Shown: positions 9,674-19,882, numbered from the stretch's first letter. The stretch: DNA of 64,000 nucleotides from an uncultured Pelagibacteraceae bacterium (GCA_902581585.1 CACHPB010000002.1:208203-272202); one strand, 5' to 3'. Numbers and translations: made by a program. Notes: generated from the letters alone by a model not told the origin.

Positions 9674-10846
9674 ATGAAAAAAGATATATTTTTATTAGGA
9701 TCTACAGGTTCGATAGGACAAACAACGCTTAAAATAATACAGAAAGATAAAAAAAGATTTAAGGTAAAATTATTAACCACAAATAATAATGTTGAAAAAA
9801 TTTATAAACAAGCATTAGAATATAAAGTACAAACGGTAGTTATATTTAATAAAGAAAAATTAAAAAAGAATCTTAAAAAATTTAAAAAAAAAAAGATAAA
9901 AGTTTATTCAAATATTATAGATGCTTTAAAAACAAATAAAAAAAAATCTTTTTTAACAATTAATGGAATATCAGGTATTAATGGATTGGAACCATCTTTA
10001 AATATAATTAGACACACAGAGAATTTTGCAATAGCGAATAAAGAGTCTATCATATGCGGATGGAATTTTTTGCAAAAAGAATTAAAAAAATATAAAACAA
10101 ATTTTATCCCTTTAGACTCAGAGCATTTTTCAATATGGTCATTATTGAAATCAGAGAATAAAAATTATATAGATAAAATATACTTAACAGCTTCCGGCGG
10201 ACCTTTTTTATACAAAAAATTAATTAGTATTAAAAATATAAAACCTATATTTGCTTTGAAACATCCTAATTGGAAAATGGGAAAAAAAATAACTATAGAT
10301 TCTGCAACAATGATGAATAAGATTTTTGAAGTAATAGAAGCAAGCAAAATATTTGGTTTAAATTTAAAAAAATTTGAAATTTTAATACATCCAAAATCTT
10401 ATGTGCATGCGATTGTCCATTTTAAAAATGGACTAACAAAAATATTAACACATGACACAACAATGGAAATTCCCATAACAAATGTGATTTATGAAAATAA
10501 ATACGACTATAATAAAAAATATTACTTTAATTTTAATAAACTTAACGGAAATAATTTTATAAAACCATCTAAAAAAAACTTTCCTCTCTTAAAGCTATTA
10601 AATAGAAATTTTAAAAACACTTACTTTGAGGTTATATTGGTTTCAATAAATGACCTCCTTGTCAAAAAATATTTAGAAAATAAAATTTCCTATATTTCTC
10701 TTCACATATTTATGCTAAAATTGCTAAAAAAACCTATTTTGTCTAAATTTTTTGTATTAAAACCAAAAAATATTAATGATATTAAAAAAATGGTGAATAA
10801 AACTAATCAATATGTTGAAAAATTTTTAAAATATAATGTCAAATAA
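9674..10846 (+). CDS. dxr: 1-deoxy-D-xylulose 5-phosphate reductoisomerase
   Basis: Second enzyme of the MEP isoprenoid pathway, converting DXP to MEP with NADPH. The Rossmann motif LLGSTGSIGQTTL lies at residues 6-18. The catalytic region IPLDSEHFSIWSLL (metal-binding Asp/Glu) is near 145, followed by LTASGGPF and HPNWKMGKKITIDSATMMNK (about 195-214). The 390-residue length is normal. Its 3' end overlaps bamA by 11 bases. The usual rseP gene between dxr and bamA is absent. ispDF of the same pathway lies further along. Confidence 0.95.
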   Translation: MKKDIFLLGSTGSIGQTTLKIIQKDKKRFKVKLLTTNNNVEKIYKQALEYKVQTVVIFNKEKLKKNLKKFKKKKIKVYSNIIDALKTNKKKSFLTINGISGINGLEPSLNIIRHTENFAIANKESIICGWNFLQKELKKYKTNFIPLDSEHFSIWSLLKSENKNYIDKIYLTASGGPFLYKKLISIKNIKPIFALKHPNWKMGKKITIDSATMMNKIFEVIEASKIFGLNLKKFEILIHPKSYVHAIVHFKNGLTKILTHDTTMEIPITNVIYENKYDYNKKYYFNFNKLNGNNFIKPSKKNFPLLKLLNRNFKNTYFEVILVSINDLLVKKYLENKISYISLHIFMLKLLKKPILSKFFVLKPKNINDIKKMVNKTNQYVEKFLKYNVK

Positions 10847-13091
10847 AATTAAATTACAATATTTTTTTATTATTTTATTTATTAATTCTTTTTTCTTCCT
10901 CAATTTAGCATTTGCAAAAAAATATTCAGAAATAAAAGTATCTGGCAATGAAAGATTAACAGTTGAAACAATAGTTATGTTTTCTGGTTTAAATCTTGAT
11001 AAAGAATTAAATAATCAAGATCTAAACAATGCAATTAAAAATCTTTTTCAAACTAATTATTTTAAGGATATTAAAATTTTAACTAATAATACTACAATAC
11101 AGATTGAAATTACAGAAAATCCGATTATTCAGTCAATAATAATTAAAGGAATTAAGAATAAGTCTATTGTTTCTCAGTTAAATGATATAACCAAAAAAAG
11201 TGAGAAATATCCTTTTCTTTTGCAAAATGTTAAACTGCAAAAAAATTTGTTATTAAATGTTCTTAGAGCAAGTGGTTATTATTTTGCAAATGTTGACGTA
11301 AAAATTGTTGATAATCAAAATAATTCCGTAGATTTATTATATGATTTTATTTTAGGCAAAAGAGCGATCATAAAAAAAATCAATTTTCAAGGAAATAAAA
11401 TATTTAGAGATTCAAAACTTAGAAATGTGATTAAATCTGAGGAGGGAAGATTTTGGAAATTCATTACATCTAATAAATATTTAAATGAAACAAAAATTAA
11501 AAATGATGAAATTTTATTAAAAAAATATTTTCAAAATAAAGGGTATTACGATGTGGTCATTAAATCATCATATGCCAAAAATATAGACAACGAATTCTTT
11601 GAATTAAATTTCAACATTGATGCACGTCAAAAATATTTTTTTAATTCAATCACAATAGAAAATAATGATAGTTTTGATCAGGAGAATTTTGCTCATATTG
11701 AAAGAAAATTCTCAAAATTAAAAGGAGAAAGATACTCTTTAAAAAAATTAAATAAAATTATAGATGAAATTGATGAATTGGCGTTACAAAAGGAATTTGT
11801 TTTTTTGAATACAAGATACGATCTGACTGTAGTTGATGAAAACAAAATTGATATTCTTTTTAAATTAAGCAATCTAGAAAAATTTTATGTTGATCAAATA
11901 AATATTTTTGGTAATTTTATTACAGAAGAGAAGGTTATTAGAAATTCGCTTATAGTTGATGAAGGTGATCCATACAATGATATTTTATTTAAAAAATCAA
12001 TTAATCAAATAAAGTCTAGAGGTCTTTTTAAATCAGTAACTTCAGATATAAAAGTATCCGAAAAAGATAATAAATTAAAGGTAATAAATATAAACGTTGA
12101 AGAATCCCCTACCGGAGAAATATTTGCAGGAGCAGGTACAGGAACTTCTGGAGCTACATTATCTGCAGGAATTCAGGAGAAGAATTATCTTGGAAAGGGC
12201 ATACAATTAAAAACAAACTTTCTTATCTCTGAGGATCAAATAAAAGGAAAGTTTCAGATTAATAATCCAAATTTTAAAAATACAGATAGATCACTTAATA
12301 CAATTCTTGAAAGTACTAGTTCTGACTTTCTTGAGACAGGCGGATTTAAAACTTCAAGAACAGGTTTTGGTATAGGTACAGGTTTTGAACAGTACTCTGA
12401 TTTATTTATAAATCTTGATGTATCTGCATATTACGAAAAACTAGAAACTTCCTCAACAGCATCTTCTTATAAAAAAAAACAAGAAGGTGATTATCTTGAA
12501 AATTTGTTATCTTATAGAGTAACTTTTAATAAACTAGACCAAAATTTCCAACCAACAGATGGATACAAGGTTGACTTCAAGCAAGTACTCCCTATTTACT
12601 CCGATGATCTTTCAATTGGTAATACAATAAATTTTTCAAAATTTCATTCAGTTTCAGACAATTTGATACTTTCAGGCAAGTGGTTTTTTAAATCTGTAAA
12701 TTCAATAGATGATGATGTAAGAGTTTCCAGAAGAGTTTATATCCCAAGCAGTAAACTGAGAGGATTTGAGACTGGTAAGATTGGACCCAAGGATGGTGAG
12801 GAATATGTTGGAGGCAATTTCGGATCTGCGATAAACTTAAATTCAACTTTGCCAAATATACTAAGCGGATATGAAAATATAGATTTGAGTATTTTTCTTG
12901 ACGCAGCAACTTTAAGAGAAGTAGATTATGATAGCTCTTTAGAATCTAGTAAAATTCGTTCTGCGACAGGTATATCGGTAAATTGGTTTACAGTAATTGG
13001 ACCTTTGTCATTCTCATATGCGATTCCACTCTCTAGTGAACCATCCGATAAAAAAGAGTCCTTTAGATTTAGAATTGGAACCTCATTTTAA
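10836..13091 (+). CDS. bamA: outer membrane protein assembly factor BamA
   Basis: Outer-membrane barrel that inserts other beta-barrel proteins. A signal peptide (about residues 1-27, ending LAFAKK) is followed by five POTRA repeats (about 30-410), recognisable from repeats such as IKKINFQGNKIFRDSKLRNVI and YVDQINIFGNFITEEKVIRNSL. A C-terminal barrel of about 340 residues ends in F, as expected for the beta-signal. At 751 residues it is full length. It starts inside dxr and is followed after 2 bases by the periplasmic chaperone Skp and the lipid A genes. Confidence 0.95.
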   Translation: MSNKIKLQYFFIILFINSFFFLNLAFAKKYSEIKVSGNERLTVETIVMFSGLNLDKELNNQDLNNAIKNLFQTNYFKDIKILTNNTTIQIEITENPIIQSIIIKGIKNKSIVSQLNDITKKSEKYPFLLQNVKLQKNLLLNVLRASGYYFANVDVKIVDNQNNSVDLLYDFILGKRAIIKKINFQGNKIFRDSKLRNVIKSEEGRFWKFITSNKYLNETKIKNDEILLKKYFQNKGYYDVVIKSSYAKNIDNEFFELNFNIDARQKYFFNSITIENNDSFDQENFAHIERKFSKLKGERYSLKKLNKIIDEIDELALQKEFVFLNTRYDLTVVDENKIDILFKLSNLEKFYVDQINIFGNFITEEKVIRNSLIVDEGDPYNDILFKKSINQIKSRGLFKSVTSDIKVSEKDNKLKVININVEESPTGEIFAGAGTGTSGATLSAGIQEKNYLGKGIQLKTNFLISEDQIKGKFQINNPNFKNTDRSLNTILESTSSDFLETGGFKTSRTGFGIGTGFEQYSDLFINLDVSAYYEKLETSSTASSYKKKQEGDYLENLLSYRVTFNKLDQNFQPTDGYKVDFKQVLPIYSDDLSIGNTINFSKFHSVSDNLILSGKWFFKSVNSIDDDVRVSRRVYIPSSKLRGFETGKIGPKDGEEYVGGNFGSAINLNSTLPNILSGYENIDLSIFLDAATLREVDYDSSLESSKIRSATGISVNWFTVIGPLSFSYAIPLSSEPSDKKESFRFRIGTSF

Positions 13092-13093
13092 AA

Positions 13094-13603
13094 ATGAAAA
13101 AAAAATGTATTTTGCTAATTTTGTTGTGTTTTTTTGTATCTAATTCAAAAGCTGAAATTGTTTATATAGATATAAATTTTATTTTAAAAAATTCAAATAT
13201 TGGAAAATCGCTAAATAACTATATGGATAAAATCCAAAATGAAAATTTTGAAAAATATAAAAAAATTGAGAATAAACTTATTGAAAAAGAAAAATCTTTA
13301 TTAGCTCAACAAAATATTTTAGATAATAACGAATTTCAAAAAAGATTAAAAATGCTATCTAGCGAGATTCAAAAATTTAGATCAGATAAAAAAACATCTA
13401 TAGAAAAATTGAATAATTTAAGAATAAAAAAAACTAAAGAAATTCTATCAATTTTAAATCCTATTTTAACAGATTATGTTGACAAAAATTCCTTTTCTAT
13501 CGTAATGCCCAAAAAAAATATTATTGTTGGAAAAAAAAATTTAGATATAACAAGTCAAATTATTAATTTAATTAATGAGAATAATATTGAAATAAAATTT
13601 TAA
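13094..13603 (+). CDS. skp: periplasmic chaperone Skp/OmpH
   Basis: Holdase that carries unfolded outer-membrane proteins to the Bam complex. The 169-residue protein has a signal peptide (about residues 1-20, ending SKAE), then the OmpH-family opening VYIDINFILKNSNIGKSL, and two long charged helices (about 45-125) that form the tentacle-like coiled coils of the family. Sequence conservation in this family is low; the call rests on the fold pattern plus the invariant position between bamA and lpxD. Confidence 0.87.
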   Translation: MKKKCILLILLCFFVSNSKAEIVYIDINFILKNSNIGKSLNNYMDKIQNENFEKYKKIENKLIEKEKSLLAQQNILDNNEFQKRLKMLSSEIQKFRSDKKTSIEKLNNLRIKKTKEILSILNPILTDYVDKNSFSIVMPKKNIIVGKKNLDITSQIINLINENNIEIKF

Positions 13604-13604
13604 C

Positions 13605-14585
13605 ATGAAAAATATATTTTTTAAAAAAAAAAGTTATCTAAAAACCAACGATATTTATTTATCGTTAAATAAAAAAAAACAAAAAATTAATCATATCATT
13701 AAAGATATCAAAGATCTTGAAAACGCCACTTCAAAGGATATTAGTTTTTTTCATTCAGTAAAATATTTGAATTTATTAAAAAAAACTAAATGTAAACTTG
13801 TTATAACCAATTCAAAGTTTAAAAAAATAATTCCCAGAAATATAAAAATAATAGAAGTTTCCAATGTTTTATTGGCAGTCTCTAAAATAACCTCATTGTT
13901 TTACCCAAATGCGTTAAATGATAATTTTGATGCTAATGTAAATAAAGTTTCCAAAAAAAAATTTCCTACATTGATATTTGGAAAGAATGTTCTTATTGGA
14001 AATAAAGTTGAAATTGGGCAAAATTGTTCTATTGGTCACAATACTATAATTGAAAGTAACGTTAAAATTGGAAATAACTGTAATATTGGTAGCAATGTGA
14101 TAATTAAAAATACTATTATCGGTAATAATACAAATATTCTTGATGGTGCAATTATTGGAAAAAAAGGTTTTGGTTTTTATCCTGATAAATTAAAAAATAT
14201 TAGATATCCTCATGTTGGTATGGTTATTATAGGACAAAATGTTGAAATTGGATGTAATAATACAATTGATAGGGGCTCCTTGAACAACACTTTTATTGGA
14301 GATGGTACTTTTTTAGATAACCAAGTTCATATTGCTCATAATGTTAAAATCGGTAAAAATTGTATTATAACAGGACAGGTAGGATTTGCTGGAAGTTCGT
14401 CAATTGGCAATGGAGTTATGATAGGTGGCCAGACCGGCATTTCTGGTCACATAAATGTAGGTGATAATGTGCAAATTGGAGGCGGAAGTGGAGTGATTAA
14501 AAATATACCTTCGAATTCTAAAGTAATGGGGTACCCTGCCAGAAGTATTAGAAATTTTTTAAAGGAAAGTAAAATAAATGACTAA
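13605..14585 (+). CDS. lpxD: UDP-3-O-(3-hydroxymyristoyl)glucosamine N-acyltransferase
   Basis: Third step of lipid A synthesis. An N-terminal uridine-binding domain (about residues 1-105) is followed by many hexapeptide repeats forming a left-handed beta-helix, e.g. IGNKVEIGQNCSIGHN. The conserved catalytic histidine region VHIAHNVKIGKNC lies near residues 243-255, and GQVGFAGSSSIGNG follows. At 326 residues it is typical. It overlaps fabZ by 8 bases. Confidence 0.95.
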   Translation: MKNIFFKKKSYLKTNDIYLSLNKKKQKINHIIKDIKDLENATSKDISFFHSVKYLNLLKKTKCKLVITNSKFKKIIPRNIKIIEVSNVLLAVSKITSLFYPNALNDNFDANVNKVSKKKFPTLIFGKNVLIGNKVEIGQNCSIGHNTIIESNVKIGNNCNIGSNVIIKNTIIGNNTNILDGAIIGKKGFGFYPDKLKNIRYPHVGMVIIGQNVEIGCNNTIDRGSLNNTFIGDGTFLDNQVHIAHNVKIGKNCIITGQVGFAGSSSIGNGVMIGGQTGISGHINVGDNVQIGGGSGVIKNIPSNSKVMGYPARSIRNFLKESKIND

Positions 14586-15024
14586 ATTAAATAAAGAACA
14601 AATCAAAGAACTTCTTCCGCACAGAGAGCCAATGCTTTTAATAGATGAATTGAAAAATATAAAAAAACTTTTTTCAGCAACAGCAATTGTTAATGTAAAA
14701 AAAGATAGTTTTTTTGTAAATGGTCACTTTCCAGGAGAACCAGTAATGCCTGGTGTTTTAATTGTAGAGGCATTTGGACAAGCTGCTGCCGCCCTTACCG
14801 CAAATGGTCTGGATAAATCTACATATGATAACAAACTAGTTTTTTTAATGACAATTGAAAAAGCTAGATTTAGAAATCCAGTAATACCTGACTGTATTTT
14901 AGAACTTAACATTGAGGCTATTAGATCTCATGGAAGAGTTTGGAAATATAAAGGTACCGCGTATGTTGGAGAAAAAAAAATGGCTGATGCACAGTGGTCA
15001 GCAACGATAGTGGATCGAAAGTAA
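14578..15024 (+). CDS. fabZ: 3-hydroxyacyl-ACP dehydratase FabZ
   Basis: Dehydrates beta-hydroxyacyl-ACP in fatty acid elongation. The hot-dog fold signature is intact: LLPHREPMLLID near residues 13-24, and the active-site histidine and glutamate in NGHFPGEPVMPGVLIVEAFGQ at about 48-68. Its location between lpxD and lpxA is the standard arrangement that balances hydroxyacyl-ACP use between lipid A and phospholipids. A 55-base gap separates it from lpxA. Confidence 0.96.
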   Translation: MTKLNKEQIKELLPHREPMLLIDELKNIKKLFSATAIVNVKKDSFFVNGHFPGEPVMPGVLIVEAFGQAAAALTANGLDKSTYDNKLVFLMTIEKARFRNPVIPDCILELNIEAIRSHGRVWKYKGTAYVGEKKMADAQWSATIVDRK

Positions 15025-15079
15025 TATTTAGTAGTAAATCTTGATAAGTAATAAATTATAAATTTGTTATTTATTTAAT

Positions 15080-15865
15080 GTGATCCATAAAACCGCAATA
15101 GTTGACAGTAAAGCAAAAATTTTTGAAAATGTTGAAATAGGTCCATATTCAATAATTGGACCTGAGGTTGAAATAGGACCAAATACAATTTTACACTCTC
15201 ATGTCAATATTGTTGGAAATACAAAGATAGGAAAAAACAACCATATATACCCTTTTGCCTCGATTGGGACACCACCGCAAGACTTAAAATATAAAGGTGA
15301 AAAAAATTTTTTAGTTATAGGTAACAACAACAAGTTTAGAGAATATGTAAACATAAATCCTGGAACAGAACAAGGTGGCAGAGCTACAAAAATAGGAAAC
15401 GATAATTTATTTATGGTCTATTGCCATGTTGCGCACGATTGTAAAATAGCAAATAATATTGTGTTAGCTAATAATGTTCAAGTTGGCGGTCATGTAACAA
15501 TTGAAAACTATGCGATTGTTGGAGGAAGTTGCGCTATTCATCAATTTTCAAGAATTGGTGAAGCAGCGATGATAGGAGGGATGACAGGTGTTCTTAGTGA
15601 TGTAATACCATTTGGTCTCTCCTTAGGAAATAGAAATAACCTAATGGGATTAAATTTGATTGGTTTAAGAAGGTCAAAGATCTCAAATGAAAATATTAAG
15701 AAAATACAACTGGCATATGAACAAATATTTAAATCAGTAAATTTTAGAAAAAATATAGATGATCTTGATGAGGAGCTTAAAGAAAATGAATTCATTAAAA
15801 AAATAATTACCTTTATAAATAATGATAAAAAAAGACCAATTTCCTTACCTCCAGGCATAAAATGA
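15080..15865 (+). CDS. lpxA: UDP-N-acetylglucosamine acyltransferase
   Basis: First enzyme of lipid A synthesis, adding a 3-hydroxyacyl chain to UDP-GlcNAc. The start is GTG at 15080; the overlapping ATG at 15078 runs straight into TGA, so GTG is the only sensible start, and the protein opens with the family N-terminus MIHKTAIVDSKAKI. Hexapeptide repeats (ENVEIGPYSIIGPEVEIG) fill residues 1-190, with the catalytic histidine in HVAHDCKIANN near 118 and a helical C-terminal domain. It overlaps lpxI by 4 bases. Confidence 0.95.
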   Translation: MIHKTAIVDSKAKIFENVEIGPYSIIGPEVEIGPNTILHSHVNIVGNTKIGKNNHIYPFASIGTPPQDLKYKGEKNFLVIGNNNKFREYVNINPGTEQGGRATKIGNDNLFMVYCHVAHDCKIANNIVLANNVQVGGHVTIENYAIVGGSCAIHQFSRIGEAAMIGGMTGVLSDVIPFGLSLGNRNNLMGLNLIGLRRSKISNENIKKIQLAYEQIFKSVNFRKNIDDLDEELKENEFIKKIITFINNDKKRPISLPPGIK

Positions 15866-16653
15866 TAGGGCTTTTCTTAGGTGAAAATGACTTGCCATTA
15901 GAAATATTAAAAAAATTAAATAAAAAAAAAATTAATTATTTTATTATAGATTTAACCAAAAATAATAAGTTTAAAAAAAATAAAAATAACTTTTCTATAA
16001 ATATTGGTAAATTTGGTGAAATATTAAATCTCATAAAATCAAAAAATTGTAAAAGAGTTATATTTGCAGGAAATATAATTAAACCAAGAATTTCAAAACT
16101 TAAGTTAGATTTTAAGGGGATGTTTTATTTACCACGAATTATCAAAGCCTCAAAATTAGGAGATGCAGCTATATTAAAGACATTAATTAAAATTTTGTCT
16201 GAAAATAAAATTAAAGTTATTAAATTAAATACTTTCAACCCTGAGTTAACATTAAATAAAGGAATTTATACAAAAACTAGGCCAACTTTATTTGAAAAGG
16301 AAGAGATAGTTCAAGGAATTAAACACTTAAAAAAGATAAATTCGCACAATCATACTCAAGCAGTGATTATAAGAGACAATAAAATCATTTCTAGAGAAAC
16401 AAGAAAAGGCACAAAAGTAATGATAAAATCAGTCACTAAGTCCAAAATAAAAAAAGGTATTTTAATAAAACTACCTAAAACAAAACAAGATTTAAGGGTA
16501 GATTTACCCACAATAGGAATTAATACATTTAAAGATTGTAATGATGTTGGCATTAAGGGAATTGTTATTAAATCAAATCAAAATATAATATTAAATAAAG
16601 AGGCCTGTATTAAATATGCCAATCAAAATAAACTCTTTCTCATCGCGATATGA
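15862..16653 (+). CDS. lpxI: UDP-2,3-diacylglucosamine pyrophosphatase LpxI
   Basis: Hydrolyses UDP-2,3-diacylglucosamine to lipid X; LpxI is the alphaproteobacterial replacement for LpxH. The 263-residue protein has the two family domains: an N-terminal part with GKFGEILNLIKSKNCKRVIFAG (about residues 51-72) and a C-terminal domain with GTKVMIKSVTK and LPTIGINTFKDCNDVGIKGIV. It sits between lpxA and lpxB with 4-base overlaps on both sides, its canonical place. Its presence makes a second UDP-diacylglucosamine hydrolase unnecessary, which bears on the LpxH-like gene at 52073. Confidence 0.92.
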   Translation: MIGLFLGENDLPLEILKKLNKKKINYFIIDLTKNNKFKKNKNNFSINIGKFGEILNLIKSKNCKRVIFAGNIIKPRISKLKLDFKGMFYLPRIIKASKLGDAAILKTLIKILSENKIKVIKLNTFNPELTLNKGIYTKTRPTLFEKEEIVQGIKHLKKINSHNHTQAVIIRDNKIISRETRKGTKVMIKSVTKSKIKKGILIKLPKTKQDLRVDLPTIGINTFKDCNDVGIKGIVIKSNQNIILNKEACIKYANQNKLFLIAI

Positions 16654-17780
16654 AAAAAATTTTTGTTATTACAGGTGAACCTTCTGGGGATAAATTAGCG
16701 TCAGAAGTAATATCACAAATAAAAACAAAAAAAGCTGATTTGGAGTTCTTAAGTGTTGGTGGAGCTAACTTAGAAAAACTAGGTATAAATACAATCTATG
16801 ATCAAAAAGAAATAACATATATAGCTTTTACCGATATTTTATTTAACTTTTTTAAAATAAAACGTAAAATAAAAGATACAGTTAATGAAGTCTTAAAATT
16901 TAACCCAGATATTTTATTTAGTGTTGATAGTCCGGATTTTACACTAAGAGTGGCAAAATTAGTAAAAGAAAAAAACCCAAAAATAAAAATAATTCATTTT
17001 ATTGCTCCTAAAGTTTGGGCATGGAGAGAGGGCAGGGTAAAGAAAATGAAAGAATTTTTAGACCATATTTTATTACTTTTTAAGTTTGAAAAAGAATATT
17101 TTGATAAAGAAAAACTAACTAACACTTTTGTAGGTCACCCATTGTTGGACAAAAAAATTAATGAAAATATCAAAATAGATCAATTTTTAGATAAAAAAAA
17201 AATTATATCAATTTTTCCTGGAAGCAGAACTTCTGAGATAAACCATCATATGCCAATTCTAATTAATTTTATAAAAAAAATGAATATCAAGGATCCCAGT
17301 TTTAATTTCATATTTCATGGAACTGATCAAAATAAAGAACTTATATCAAATTATATTACAAAAGAACACATACAAAATATAGAAATTATTAATGACGATA
17401 AAATTAAAACTGCAGTTTTAAAAAAATCAATTTTTGCGGTAGTAAAATCCGGAACAGTTTCTTTAGAAGTTTGTAAAATGAATGTTCCATCAATAATTAT
17501 ATACAAAATGAATTTTGTTAATTTTTATTTAGCAAAATTTCTATTAAATATAAAATTTGTTAATATGATAAATATTATTAATAATAAAGAAGTTATTCCA
17601 GAGTTGATACAATCCGAATGTAATGCCGAGGAAATATTTAAAAGTGTTTACTATTTTTTAAAAAAACCAGAATTAATTGCCAAACAAAAAGATGAAATAA
17701 AAAAAACTCTTGAAACTTTGACCTCTCCAAGCTCTTCGTCTGAAGAAGCATCAAATATTATCTTATCCTATATTTCCTAA
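16650..17780 (+). CDS. lpxB: lipid-A-disaccharide synthase
   Basis: GT-B glycosyltransferase joining lipid X and UDP-2,3-diacylglucosamine into the lipid A disaccharide at the inner membrane. The N-terminal motif ITGEPSGDKLASEV, the FSVDSPDFTLRVAK segment and the C-terminal VKSGTVSLEVCKMNVPSIIIYKM donor-binding region are all present in 376 residues. It is the last gene of the envelope operon and converges with gltX, overlapping it tail to tail by 18 bases, with no visible terminator between. The gltA gene usual at this boundary in relatives is absent. Confidence 0.95.
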   Translation: MKKIFVITGEPSGDKLASEVISQIKTKKADLEFLSVGGANLEKLGINTIYDQKEITYIAFTDILFNFFKIKRKIKDTVNEVLKFNPDILFSVDSPDFTLRVAKLVKEKNPKIKIIHFIAPKVWAWREGRVKKMKEFLDHILLLFKFEKEYFDKEKLTNTFVGHPLLDKKINENIKIDQFLDKKKIISIFPGSRTSEINHHMPILINFIKKMNIKDPSFNFIFHGTDQNKELISNYITKEHIQNIEIINDDKIKTAVLKKSIFAVVKSGTVSLEVCKMNVPSIIIYKMNFVNFYLAKFLLNIKFVNMINIINNKEVIPELIQSECNAEEIFKSVYYFLKKPELIAKQKDEIKKTLETLTSPSSSSEEASNIILSYIS

Positions 17781-19157
17781 TCTTTTTATCACCTCGTTTT
17801 TTCCAAGAGATAATATTATATCATATATTCCAGGGCCAAATTTAGATCCTGTTAATATTATTCGTAATGGCTGTCCAATGCCCTTAAAATTTATATTATT
17901 CAATTTTATTAACCCATTTATGATTTGTTCTAAATTTTCTCTATCAAAAACTTCTAATTCTGAAATCTTCTCTTTAAATAAATGTATTATTTTTTTTGCT
18001 TCATCGTTTATCAGCTCTTTATCATTTTCGTTAAAAATAACTTTATCATTTAATATGTATTTAGAGTTGTTAAATATATCCTCAAGTGTTTTTGCTTTAT
18101 TTTTTAAAAATATTAAAGATCTCTTTATTGTATTTTCTTTATCTTCTTTAATTCTATCTTTATACATCTCACAATATTCTTTTAATTTTTTGTACAATAT
18201 ATTTTCGTCACTATTTTTAATGTAATATTCATTCATAGAAAGAATTCTACTCATATCAAGTTTTGAAGGTGATTTACCTATTCCTTCTAAATTAAAAAGT
18301 TTTATACTTTCATCTAAGTTAAAAATTTCCTTATCTTTATAAGACCATCCTAACCTTAGTAGGTAATTTCTAAGTGATTCAGGTAGAATTCCAATTTTTG
18401 AGAAATCTTCTAATGTTGAAGCATTGTCTCTTTTTGATAATTTCTTGCCATCTATTGTATGAATAAGAGGTATATGAGCAAATTGTGGAATATCCCATCC
18501 TAGTGCTTCATATATCTGTATTTGTTTGAAAGTATTAATTTTATGATCATCTCCTCTTATAATATGAGTCATTTCCATACTATGATCATCAACTGATGCA
18601 GATAAATTATATGTTGGCGTTTCGTCATTTCTTAAAATAACAAAATCCTCAATAGTATTATTTTCAATCTCCACATTTCCTTGAACTAAGTCTTTTAGTA
18701 GAGAAGTGCCTTCAATTTTACTTTTAAATCTTATAACTGGTTTTATACCCTTTGGGGCTTGATCTTCAGACATATCACGCCATTTTCGATTATACACATA
18801 AGGAATTTTTTTTTGTTTAGCTCTTTTCTTTTGTTCCTCTATTTCCTCTGCGCTACAAAAGCATTTATAGGCATTTCCATTTTCTAATAATCTTTTAGCA
18901 ATAGTTACGTGTTCACCAATCATTTTTGATTGAATATACTCTTCACCATCGTGTTCAATGCCCATCCATTTTAGAGAGTTAATTATTTGAATTTTATATT
19001 CTTCCTTAGATCTTTCTTTATCAGTATCTTCTATCCTTAAATAAAATTTACCTGATTTATTTTTTGAATATAACCAATTAAATAGAGCTGTTCTTACCCC
19101 ACCAATATGAAGAGGACCGGTAGGAGAAGGAGCAAATCTAGTTGCTACTTTTTTCAT
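17763..19157 (-). CDS. gltX: glutamyl-tRNA synthetase
   Basis: Class I synthetase charging tRNA-Glu. The HIGH-type motif is in FAPSPTGPLHIGGVRTALFNWL (about residues 8-29) and the KMSKS-type motif is KLSKRDNAS near 237. It is 464 residues, a normal length. A zinc-binding-like CFCSAEEIEE segment lies near residue 98. It lies 19 bases downstream of lexA on the same strand and converges with lpxB. Many alphaproteobacteria carry comEC between lexA and gltX; here it is missing. Confidence 0.95.
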   Translation of the reverse strand: MKKVATRFAPSPTGPLHIGGVRTALFNWLYSKNKSGKFYLRIEDTDKERSKEEYKIQIINSLKWMGIEHDGEEYIQSKMIGEHVTIAKRLLENGNAYKCFCSAEEIEEQKKRAKQKKIPYVYNRKWRDMSEDQAPKGIKPVIRFKSKIEGTSLLKDLVQGNVEIENNTIEDFVILRNDETPTYNLSASVDDHSMEMTHIIRGDDHKINTFKQIQIYEALGWDIPQFAHIPLIHTIDGKKLSKRDNASTLEDFSKIGILPESLRNYLLRLGWSYKDKEIFNLDESIKLFNLEGIGKSPSKLDMSRILSMNEYYIKNSDENILYKKLKEYCEMYKDRIKEDKENTIKRSLIFLKNKAKTLEDIFNNSKYILNDKVIFNENDKELINDEAKKIIHLFKEKISELEVFDRENLEQIINGLIKLNNINFKGIGQPLRIILTGSKFGPGIYDIILSLGKNEVIKRLGNIG

Positions 19158-19176
19158 GGAATTTGTTTAGACTATT

Positions 19177-19860
19177 TTACTGAAAGTTTCTATATAAAGA
19201 TACAAGAATTCCTTGAACTTTTACTCTATCTGGGCCAAAAATTTTTGTTTCGTAATTTCTATTTGCACTTTCTAATGCAACAGTTTTACCTTTTCTTCTA
19301 ATTCTTTTCAGCATAGCCTCATGATCATCAATTAAAGCTACTACAATTTTTCCATTATCTGCAGTATCTGCTTTTTTTACAATAACAGTATCACCATCAT
19401 TAATACCAGCTTCAATCATAGAATCCCCTTGGACCTTTAAACCAAAAAATTCTCCATCTTTTTCAATATTTGCTGGTAGTGGAATTCTTGAAACTTCATT
19501 CTGTATAGCCTCAACCGGAGTTCCTGCAGCAATTCTTCCAAGAACAGGGATTTCTGTATCGTTAGAATTATTTAAATTTTCCTCGTCTAATCCTCCCTTA
19601 ATAACGCTTGGAGAAAAACTGTTATAAATATCGTTTGCAGATGCAGTTTCAGGTAACTTAATTACTTCCAATGCTCTCGCTTTGTGGGCTAATCTTTTAA
19701 TAAAACCTCTCTCTTCTAATGCACTAATAAGTCTGTGAATACCAGATTTTGATTTTAAACTTAACGATTCCTTCATTTCCTCGTATGAAGGGGACACGCC
19801 TGTAGATCTCAACTTTTTGTTGATAAAGAGAAGCAGGTTTTTTTGTTTTTTAGTTAACAT
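19177..19860 (-). CDS. lexA: LexA SOS-response repressor
   Basis: Transcriptional repressor and self-cleaving S24 peptidase of the SOS regulon. I place the start at the ATG complementary to 19858-19860 ([17 protein letters not shown]), the usual LexA N-terminus; an upstream extension would run through the operator. A winged HTH occupies residues 1-70. The cleavage site Ala-Gly is in [11 protein letters not shown] near 115-125, the catalytic Ser is in GDSMIEAGI near 150, and the Lys is in EAMLKRIRR near 190. At 227 residues it is typical. A perfect SOS box sits 23-37 bases upstream, indicating autoregulation. Confidence 0.95.
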   Translation of the reverse strand: MLTKKQKNLLLFINKKLRSTGVSPSYEEMKESLSLKSKSGIHRLISALEERGFIKRLAHKARALEVIKLPETASANDIYNSFSPSVIKGGLDEENLNNSNDTEIPVLGRIAAGTPVEAIQNEVSRIPLPANIEKDGEFFGLKVQGDSMIEAGINDGDTVIVKKADTADNGKIVVALIDDHEAMLKRIRRKGKTVALESANRNYETKIFGPDRVKVQGILVSLYRNFQ

Positions 19861-19882
19861 AGAACAAATTAAGTACATCGAT

